The translations under genes and the position numbers were made by a program. The notes under the pieces are model-generated. The model was not told where the DNA came from. It was given only the letters and a program-made list of their open reading frames with translations, and searched no databases. From NCBI RefSeq assembly GCF_044762655.1, contig NZ_JBIWER010000007.1, positions 62,001-126,000 of the forward strand: 64,000 nt of DNA, read 5' to 3'. Origin of the DNA: Psychrobacillus sp044762655. GTDB taxonomy: Bacteria > Bacillota > Bacilli > Bacillales_A > Planococcaceae. This document shows positions 58,224 to 64,000 of this stretch, in pieces; the stretch's first letter is position 1; each line of letters opens with the position of its first letter.

Positions 58224-58694
58224 ATGATTGCTACAATTCAAAAAGAAAACGGTAACTATATCGCACGATACGAAAGACAATTCCAGCACTCTGTAGAAGT
58301 AGTATGGGCCATGTTAACAGATAATACAAAGCTTAAACAATGGTTTGATGAGCTAGAGATTGTAGATTTACGAAAAGGTGGACTTATTAAGTTCGACATG
58401 CAGGATGGAACATTTATTGATATGGAAATTCTAGATTACGAACCGTTAAAAACTTTAGCATTTGAATGGGACGCGGATATTGCTAGATTTGAATTGTCCC
58501 CTTCTTCAGATGGTTGCCAGTTAGTATTTCTAGAAACTATTTCTAAAATTACAGACCATACTCCAAGAGACTTAGCAGGCTGGCATGTTTGTTTAGATGT
58601 TATAGAAGCATTGTTAGAAGGGAATTCGATTAAACGTGAAGTTGAATGGAAAGAGTGGTTCGAGAAATATAAAGAGCTTCTAAAAAATTTGTAG
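58224..58694 (+). CDS. SRPBCC/AHSA1-family protein
   Basis: The 156-residue protein has the START-like fold pattern VEVVWAMLTDNTKLKQWFDELE in part, MEILDYEPLKTLAFEW and GWHVCLDVIEALLEG. Members bind hydrophobic ligands or assist Hsp90 (Aha1-like); the function is unknown here. It is 18 bases after the TetM-like gene on the same strand. Confidence 0.87.
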   Translation: MIATIQKENGNYIARYERQFQHSVEVVWAMLTDNTKLKQWFDELEIVDLRKGGLIKFDMQDGTFIDMEILDYEPLKTLAFEWDADIARFELSPSSDGCQLVFLETISKITDHTPRDLAGWHVCLDVIEALLEGNSIKREVEWKEWFEKYKELLKNL

Positions 58695-58697
58695 GAA

Positions 58698-58742
58698 AAC
58701 AAAAGCATTCCCCTGTTATTGGCGGGAGTGCTTTTCTTATTT
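58698..58742. terminator. Bidirectional terminator between the SRPBCC and methyltransferase genes
   Basis: AAAAGCA-CCC pairs with GGG-TGCTTTT (about 58702-58735), followed by CTTATTTT on the plus strand. Confidence 0.8.
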
Positions 58743-59342
58743 TAATCGAAAAACTAAAAACCGTTCATTATTATTTTCTTCATATAATTCCGGAAGGCGA
58801 ATTTCCTTCCATAATTCAAACACTGTTTGGATTTCAAGAAAGTGACTGTATTCGGAGGTCGGATAATAGAGAATAACATCCACTGAACGAGGATGATCTT
58901 CAACGGATCGAAGGATATTATCGATTACCTTTTGAAAAATTTGTAATGAAAACGGATTAAAAAAATAAAATCGATTGTCCTCTTTTTCTATGTCGTATCC
59001 CTCTGCAAATATATGTTCAAACTGAATCGTAGCCCTTGAACTTTTGGCACGCTCCATATACCTAGTTAAGTTCTCCATAGCCTCTTGATAGAGCTGAGCA
59101 TTCATTTCTACTCCTATCGCTGATGCATGCAAGTGATGAAAAACATAAAAAGGAAATCTACCCTTCCCACAACCAAAATCTACAAAACGATCAGATGACT
59201 TCCATTCGTATTCGTCAAAAAGTATTTCCAAAGCAGAATATGGGGTCGCTTCATATCGATTATAGTGAGATGATTGATGATGCCACTCTCTTACACCTGT
59301 TGTCTTAATACGTAACAACCTATCATGATCTTGTTCCTGCAT
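58737..59342 (-). CDS. Class I SAM-dependent methyltransferase
   Basis: The 201-residue protein has the SAM motif FVDFGCGKGRFPFYV (about 52-66) and motif II IGVEMNAQLYQEAM; the catalytic region is NRFYFFNPFSLQIF. The substrate is unknown. It follows the capsule-like gene in the convergent cluster; spacing to the capA gene is 15 bases. Confidence 0.83.
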   Translation of the reverse strand: MQEQDHDRLLRIKTTGVREWHHQSSHYNRYEATPYSALEILFDEYEWKSSDRFVDFGCGKGRFPFYVFHHLHASAIGVEMNAQLYQEAMENLTRYMERAKSSRATIQFEHIFAEGYDIEKEDNRFYFFNPFSLQIFQKVIDNILRSVEDHPRSVDVILYYPTSEYSHFLEIQTVFELWKEIRLPELYEENNNERFLVFRLK

Positions 59343-59357
59343 AGGATACCCCCTAAC

Positions 59358-60464
59358 TTACTTTACTCCAAACACATGCTGTTGAACCCACGCATCCGTT
59401 TTACCCATTTCACTTTCCACATTTGTTAAAAAGTTAACCGTATACGGCTCACCTTTCACAACTGCTGTAGACAAAAAACTAGGATTCTCTAGAGTCACTA
59501 CTTGTTTACCATTAACGTTTTTCTTCAAAACCTCTATTTTAGCAATTCCGCCAATATTAGTATACTCGTCTTTTTGGCCCGATAAAAAATTACCTAACGA
59601 ATAAAAAACATGTGTCGGATGGCCATTTTCGGACAAAATTAGTTCATATGGTTGGATAACATGAGGATGATGACCAAATACAATATCTGCTCCAGCCTCT
59701 GCCATTGAACGAGCAAGTTGTTTCTGGTTATCATTTGCCTCCAGGTTATACTCCGTACCCCAGTGGATGCTGACCACAACAAAATCTACTTTTGTTTTTA
59801 ACTCCTTGATTTCCTTTACAATTCGATCCTCGTTTATCCGATTTACTAAATAATCCTTACCTACCGGTGTTTCATGACTATTTGTTCCATATGTATAACC
59901 TAGGAGTCCAAGCGATACATTCTCTACTTGGAATATTCGATCTAACTGTAGATCTTCCACAGATTTATACGCACCAATATACGGCATCTCTACCTTCTCC
60001 ATCTGCTGAATTGCTTCTAAAAGACCCTTTTCTCCTTGATCGAGTGTATGATTATTCGCTATCGAAAGGACGTCTACTCCTATTTCTTTTAAATTCCTAA
60101 TAATATGTGGAGGACTCGAAAAGTTAGGATATCCAGATACCTTAAAAACTTCACCTGCAGGAATGGACTCCTGGTTTGCTATTAACAAATCGATGGATTG
60201 CAATTCTTCTTGTACAGGAGAAAAAGAAGGGAGATAACTGGTATAGTTATAGAGTGGTAAATGTAATAATACGTCTCCAATCATCCCTATCTCTATTTTC
60301 TCTTCCTTATAACCCATATAAAATGTCGAAATTTGTTTCCCGTGGAACTCTTTATTAAATGTAATAGGTTCTTCTATTTGTAGATTAAAATAAAACAAAA
60401 TAGAAATCGTAACGATTAAAAAAGCAGCTAAAGTTTTGATAAATAGCACCTCCACTCCAATCAT
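59358..60464 (-). CDS. CapA/PgsA-family metallophosphatase-like protein (YwtB type)
   Basis: The 368-residue protein has one N-terminal membrane helix (about 8-26) and a CapA domain with GMIGDVLLHLPLY, ANQESIPAG, SIANNHTLDQGE, VSIHWGTEYN and GHHPHVIQPYE. It resembles the metallophosphoesterase-like PgsA/YwtB needed for poly-gamma-glutamate export, but no pgsB or pgsC is nearby. The start is uncertain: GTG at 60449 after GGAG is as good as ATG at 60464. Confidence 0.87.
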   Translation of the reverse strand: MIGVEVLFIKTLAAFLIVTISILFYFNLQIEEPITFNKEFHGKQISTFYMGYKEEKIEIGMIGDVLLHLPLYNYTSYLPSFSPVQEELQSIDLLIANQESIPAGEVFKVSGYPNFSSPPHIIRNLKEIGVDVLSIANNHTLDQGEKGLLEAIQQMEKVEMPYIGAYKSVEDLQLDRIFQVENVSLGLLGYTYGTNSHETPVGKDYLVNRINEDRIVKEIKELKTKVDFVVVSIHWGTEYNLEANDNQKQLARSMAEAGADIVFGHHPHVIQPYELILSENGHPTHVFYSLGNFLSGQKDEYTNIGGIAKIEVLKKNVNGKQVVTLENPSFLSTAVVKGEPYTVNFLTNVESEMGKTDAWVQQHVFGVK

Positions 60465-60712
60465 TTACATCGATAACGTAAGTTATACAAACTTTTCTCT
60501 TATTAAATATGATATGAAAACTTTCACCAAAACATATTAAATATAGACAGGAAAAAATATTAATATATTAGGAACTTAATTTTATAGTCTAAATAGAGTT
60601 TTTCTATATAAAAATTCAATTCAACCTTACAAAATAAAGTTTTCATAAATTTCTTTCATTAAACTGTTATTATATGAAAATATTAAATTTCTTTCATAAA
60701 AATACAAGCAAA
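60465..60712. other. AT-rich intergenic region upstream of the CapA-like gene
   Basis: This is a 264-base gap (to 60728) with no ORF. TAAATTTCTTTCAT occurs twice (about 60647-60660 and 60685-60698), and TATGAAAA-type words recur. These could be regulator sites for the CapA-like gene, but I see no match to a known operator and no convincing promoter. Confidence 0.4.
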
Positions 60713-60748
60713 AAAAGAAAAACATATGCTACATATGTTTTTCTTTTC
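60713..60748 (-). terminator. Terminator of the MFS gene
   Basis: A 15-bp perfect stem (AAAGAAAAACATATG and its complement) overlaps the stop codon of the MFS gene, with A/T-rich flanks. Confidence 0.85.
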
Positions 60749-61946
60749 TACTTTTTTTATTCAATAAAAAAACATATAAAAAAGCACCTGCTCCTAATAA
60801 TCGTAATCCAGAACTAATGTACATGGAGAAATCCATGCCGATAAGATCTAGCAACCAGATCCCAATCTGAGGTGCAACAAACGCCACAAAGGCAAGCAGC
60901 ACATTATACGATGTTATACAGTATGTACGGTATTTTTCAGGTGATTGCTCCAACAACAAATTAAATAACAGCAGAACTGTGCCTGATAAGAAAAACCCTG
61001 AAGTTGTTTGCATGAGGGTTAAATAGTATAGGTTTGTAGAAAGTACTGTTAAAAACGGAGTGGTGGACATTCCAATTGCCGCCCATATAAACACTTGCAT
61101 ATTAGAATACTTATCGGCCCATTTCTTCCAAAGTGGAAACGTGAGAAACTGCATTAGCATACTTCCAACAGAGAACATACTAATCCAGAAGATGGTTGCC
61201 CCTGCTATTCGGACATTATAAATATTAAACAAGCCCCAGGCCATTTGCCAACCAAAATTAAACAAAAGAGCAGCTACTAAAAACCAAACATAGCTTGGAT
61301 ATTTGAAAATGATCCAGTCCATCGATTTCTTTTTTATTTGCTCATCTGATGTTTCTACAACGTCCTCTTCCTGTTTTAATAGAAAAAATACTTCTACTAA
61401 TCCGAAGCAAAACGCTAGTGCAAACAGAATTTGATAAGCAATAATACTTTCGGTCGCATCTCTCATTAATATCCCGATAAGTAATGTCGATATAAGTCCA
61501 ACTAACGTTAGTAGGCGATTACGATCACTAAAAAATTGTCCTCTTCTCGATTCATCAATCATTCCACTTATCAAGGTTTGCCAACCTACATTGGCGATCG
61601 TGTTCGGGACACTGATAAAAGCAATAATCCCTAGGAAAGCCCATGACTGAAACGAATTAGAAGGTAAATATACAACGACGACAATGAGCAAGAACATTAA
61701 TCGCGCTAGTAAAACAGACATCGCCACTAGTTTCTTTTGGGTGCTTGCACGATTAAGCAGGATCGCTGCTGGGATAGTCATTAACAGGGCTACCAACGGA
61801 GGCAAAGAGCTTATTAAGCCTACTTGATAATTGGTTGCTCCTAATATGGTTATCGCAAAGATAGGAAAAAAGTTATTGGAAAAGTTAAGCGCTATAGTAG
61901 ATGCCATTCCATGGTAAATACTAATCTTTTCATTGTACGGTCTCAA
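60729..61946 (-). CDS. MFS transporter
   Basis: The 405-residue protein has 12 helices and the MFS loop pattern; it begins MRPYNEKISIYHGMASTIALNFSNNFFPIF in part (YNEKISIYHG). The start is TTG at 61946, right after an in-frame stop, without a clear Shine-Dalgarno sequence; ATG at codon 14 is the alternative. The substrate is unknown. A terminator hairpin overlaps its end. Confidence 0.82.
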   Translation of the reverse strand: MRPYNEKISIYHGMASTIALNFSNNFFPIFAITILGATNYQVGLISSLPPLVALLMTIPAAILLNRASTQKKLVAMSVLLARLMFLLIVVVVYLPSNSFQSWAFLGIIAFISVPNTIANVGWQTLISGMIDESRRGQFFSDRNRLLTLVGLISTLLIGILMRDATESIIAYQILFALAFCFGLVEVFFLLKQEEDVVETSDEQIKKKSMDWIIFKYPSYVWFLVAALLFNFGWQMAWGLFNIYNVRIAGATIFWISMFSVGSMLMQFLTFPLWKKWADKYSNMQVFIWAAIGMSTTPFLTVLSTNLYYLTLMQTTSGFFLSGTVLLLFNLLLEQSPEKYRTYCITSYNVLLAFVAFVAPQIGIWLLDLIGMDFSMYISSGLRLLGAGAFLYVFLLNKKSRKEKHM

Positions 61947-62126
61947 GTCTTGTCAGCCCAATCAAATTTAATAGAGGATATGCTAGAATTATATACTTGC
62001 TTTGTCAGAAAACAAGTACCTTGGGACACAAAATTTACGAAGGTTTTAAAAAATCTTAAATTTATCTACTTTTGGAATTCATGAAATTTAATACTTGTTA
62101 TATTCGTGACATTAAGCACTCTTTTA

Positions 62127-62154
62127 TTTACAAATGCAGAGGAAAGAGTATAAT
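62127..62154 (+). promoter_or_regulatory. tatC-tatA promoter
   Basis: TTTACA (62127-62132), 16-base spacer, TATAAT (62149-62154), about 90 bases before tatC. The gap 61947-62126 shows no other feature I can support. Confidence 0.65.
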
Positions 62155-62247
62155 GATTAGTTGATATAGATGAACAAATACGGAGTATTATCTACTGTAG
62201 AATATATAAAAAAGCTTCACTTTTTTGAGAAAATGAGGTGCTAAAAA

Positions 62248-63003
62248 ATGGATCAAGAACAACAACTGACGCTTGTTGAGCATTTAACGGAACTAAGAAA
62301 AAGACTTATAGTTGTTGTGACAACTTTCATACTCTCCCTAGCCCTAGGATTTTGGTTAGCTCCCAAAACACTCACTTTCTTAAAACAGCAACCTACTGCC
62401 ATGAACGTTGAATGGAACGTTTTCGGCTATACAGATGGTTTAATGATTTATGTTAAATGTGCGTTAATACTAGCCATATTAATAACTTTACCCATTGCTC
62501 TTCATCAAATCTGGTTATTCGTAAGACCGGGTCTTAACGAGAGCGAAGCAAAAGGTACAGGCTATTATATTCCCGTTTCATTTTTCTTATTTCTATTAGG
62601 AATCAGTTTCAGTTATTACATCTTATTTCCATTAATGCTGAATTTTATGTCTAATATTAACGATTCTATCGGTGCTTTAGAGACATATGGGATGAAACAG
62701 TATTTTACTTTTATGTTTAACCTCGTTATTCCAGTAGGAATCGTGTTTGAACTTCCTGTAATTATACTTTTTCTAACGAAATTGGGTATAATAAATCCAG
62801 AACGTTTAAGAAAAATGAGAAAAATAGCTTACTTTGTACTAATAGTAGTGGGTGTTTCCATAACTCCACCCGACTTTATCTCTGATTTCATAATAATTGT
62901 TCCTTTGTTATTGCTGTTTGAAATTAGTATTCTTGTTTCCAGCTGGTCTTATAAGAAACAATTGGCGAAACGAGCACTTGAGGATCAAATTTTAGAACAG
63001 TAG
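62248..63003 (+). CDS. tatC: Twin-arginine translocase subunit TatC
   Basis: The 251-residue protein has six membrane helices and the TatC hallmarks: LVEHLTELRKRLI at the N-terminus and FELPVIILFLTKLGI. TatC binds the twin-arginine signal. Start behind GAGGTG. TatA follows 56 bases later. Confidence 0.95.
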   Translation: MDQEQQLTLVEHLTELRKRLIVVVTTFILSLALGFWLAPKTLTFLKQQPTAMNVEWNVFGYTDGLMIYVKCALILAILITLPIALHQIWLFVRPGLNESEAKGTGYYIPVSFFLFLLGISFSYYILFPLMLNFMSNINDSIGALETYGMKQYFTFMFNLVIPVGIVFELPVIILFLTKLGIINPERLRKMRKIAYFVLIVVGVSITPPDFISDFIIIVPLLLLFEISILVSSWSYKKQLAKRALEDQILEQ

Positions 63004-63059
63004 TTTATACGCACACTAGCCACTGAAAATTTATCTACTAAATTAGAGGAGGAACTTCC

Positions 63060-63263
63060 ATGCCTAACATTGGAGTACCAGGATTAATCATCATTTTAAT
63101 AATTGCTTTAATCATCTTTGGCCCATCTAAGTTACCTCAATTAGGAAGAGCAGCAGGACAAACTTTAAGAGAATTCAAAAATTCAACAAAAGATATTGTT
63201 GATGATGTAACTGAAGAGTTTAAATTTGAGGACAAAGAAACAGATACCAAAAAGAAAGCATAA
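63060..63263 (+). CDS. tatA: Twin-arginine translocase subunit TatA
   Basis: The 67-residue protein has the N-terminal helix LIIILIIALIIFGPSKLPQLGR with FGPSKLP, then an amphipathic helix (LREFKNSTKDIV). It is a bifunctional TatA as in B. subtilis. The order tatC-tatA is the reverse of the B. subtilis tatAd-tatCd and tatAy-tatCy pairs. AGGAGGA precedes its ATG. Confidence 0.95.
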   Translation: MPNIGVPGLIIILIIALIIFGPSKLPQLGRAAGQTLREFKNSTKDIVDDVTEEFKFEDKETDTKKKA

Positions 63264-63287
63264 TAAAAGAGGTTGGGACAAAACTCT

Positions 63288-63345
63288 CCTCAAAAATAAA
63301 AAGCCCCGAAAATTTTACGCCTAGTAAAGTTTTCGGGGTTTTCTA
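63288..63345 (+). terminator. Terminator after tatA
   Basis: GCCCCGAAAA pairs with TTTTCGGGG around about 17 bases (63302-63341), followed by TTTTCT. Confidence 0.85.
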
Positions 63346-63349
63346 TGGA

Positions 63350-63550
63350 GATTTACCTGCAGTTGTTTTCCGTTACGGCGGGCGTTTTCGGGGGCACGGC
63401 TACAATCTCCTCGTCGCTTCGAAAACATATGCACCTGCGGTTACTCGTCGCAAAGACATTGGCCCAACAAAGTTCGACCAGTGTCTTTCCTGCGGGGCTT
63501 TCAGCTCGCGCTCTTCCCCCAGGAGTCGCCAATTTCTCTTTATTCTTTAT
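63350..63550 (+). repeat. Dispersed intergenic repeat, copy 4 (longest)
   Basis: GGCGTTTTCGGGGGCACGGC (about 63381-63400) plus GC-rich downstream sequence ending CCAGGAGTCGCCAATTTC gives a longer version of the element seen at 29735, 39860 and 48700. No gene or promoter is apparent between 63264 and 63595. Confidence 0.7.
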
Positions 63551-63595
63551 TTGAAGCTAGTTATGTCCTAGCCTCTTTTTTACTGATTATATATT

Positions 63596-64000
63596 TTACG
63601 AAAGGAGATTAGCTGCTGGTTTTCCAAAATAATACCCTTGAAATAACTTATATCCAGTTTTTTTCAACCATTCAAAGTCTTCTTGCTCCTCTATTCCTTC
63701 TGCTAAAGGAGTAGATCCTACTTCTACTGCCTTTTCTAAAAACTTTTGTGCAATAGCTTGTTTCGTCACATCATTTGAAACACCTTGAACATACTTCATA
63801 TCAAGCTTCATATAGTTCGGTTTTATATCTGTTAACATCTCCATTGTGCTATAACCTTCACCTACATCATCGAGTGCATATTCAAACCCTTTTTCTTTAT
63901 AAAATGTAAGGATTCTTTTTAAGTGCTCAATATCTTCTACTTTTTCCGTCTCTACCACTTCAAACACCAATTGGACAGGATTTATACCTAGTTTCTCCGC
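63596..64000 (-). CDS. EAL-domain protein, C-terminal part (runs off right edge)
   Basis: The frame stays open to the window end, so this is only the last about 134 codons. It shows EAL landmarks: VFEVVETEKVEDIE, the ALDDVGEGYS version of DDFG, KLDMKYV, the LAEGIEE Glu and the FQGYYFGKP end. EAL domains hydrolyse cyclic di-GMP to pGpG. A GGDEF or sensor part may precede it. DDV in place of the usual DDF is a mild deviation. Confidence 0.88.
   Translation of the reverse strand, partial: AEKLGINPVQLVFEVVETEKVEDIEHLKRILTFYKEKGFEYALDDVGEGYSTMEMLTDIKPNYMKLDMKYVQGVSNDVTKQAIAQKFLEKAVEVGSTPLAEGIEEQEDFEWLKKTGYKLFQGYYFGKPAANLLS

Noticed and set aside
63264..63290. GAGGTTGGGACAAAA sequence after tatA as a functional site
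   Set aside because: This word is common before terminators in Firmicutes and I cannot attach a function to it.
1..64000. CRISPR arrays, prophage, insertion sequences, tRNA or rRNA genes
   Set aside because: None found: no regularly spaced repeats with unique spacers, no transposase, integrase or phage structural gene, and no tRNA-like sequence seen.

Overview
The window looks like chromosomal DNA of a low-GC, spore-forming Bacillales species, probably of the Planococcaceae (Psychrobacillus/Lysinibacillus-like). The reasons are the ctsR-mcsA-mcsB order, the B. subtilis-type dppABCDE-ykfABCD operon, a CotD-type coat protein, CtsR, CodY, CcpA (cre) and S-box control sites, strong AGGAGG ribosome binding sites, and many DUF families typical of that group. 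The genus is inference; no rRNA is present. I see no prophage, insertion sequence, CRISPR array or tRNA.

Layout. 1-1.2 kb: start of the clpC stress operon (ctsR, mcsA, start of mcsB), all minus strand, with a textbook CtsR operator. 1.2-3 kb: an acetyltransferase and rsgA, preceded by a leader ORF and an intrinsic terminator. 3-12.6 kb: dipeptide uptake and murein-peptide degradation operon (dppA-E, ykfA-D), with a CodY-like box at the promoter. 12.7-13.4 kb: cotD-like gene and copy A of an unrecognised structured RNA element. 13.4-20 kb: minus-strand operon of a GntR regulator, acylating aldehyde dehydrogenase, 4-hydroxy-2-oxoacid aldolase, a TRAP transporter and a 2-hydroxyacid dehydrogenase. 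Its promoter region carries a full cre match, a perfect CodY box and repeated GTTAAC motifs. 20.2-22.2 kb: divergent BCCT transporter, then a complete SAM-I riboswitch on the opposite strand that has no gene behind it. 22.2-33.5 kb: corA and many small housekeeping or hypothetical genes, a second copy of the RNA element, a divergent MurE-like ligase, a P-type ATPase remnant and an orphan RsbR-type stressosome protein. 34-37.4 kb: ArsR-SulP pair with a 24-bp palindromic operator, and an alanyl-tRNA editing protein. 37.4-48.6 kb: Gln/Pro/Gly-rich protein, MarR-MFS pair, Cu/Zn superoxide dismutase, CAP-domain protein, DNA repair, nitroreductase, aldehyde dehydrogenase, ywnA-ywnB-like redox pair, YitT. 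48.9-64 kb: acetyl-CoA hydrolase/CoA-transferase with a LytTR regulator, RNA methylase, flavoprotein, ketopantoate reductase-like and beta-lactamase-like genes, a TetM-like GTPase, a CapA protein, two-gene tatC-tatA module and the end of an EAL-domain gene.

How parts work together. The dpp-ykf genes import and dismantle cell-wall dipeptides. The TRAP operon most simply reads as a route for an imported 2,4-dihydroxy acid: oxidation to a 4-hydroxy-2-oxoacid, aldol cleavage to pyruvate plus an aldehyde, then acyl-CoA formation. The most unusual regulatory signals are the rsgA leader with complementary segments able to interfere with its terminator, the orphan SAM riboswitch facing the BCCT gene, and the paired RNA elements. 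All of these rest on reading the sequence by eye.
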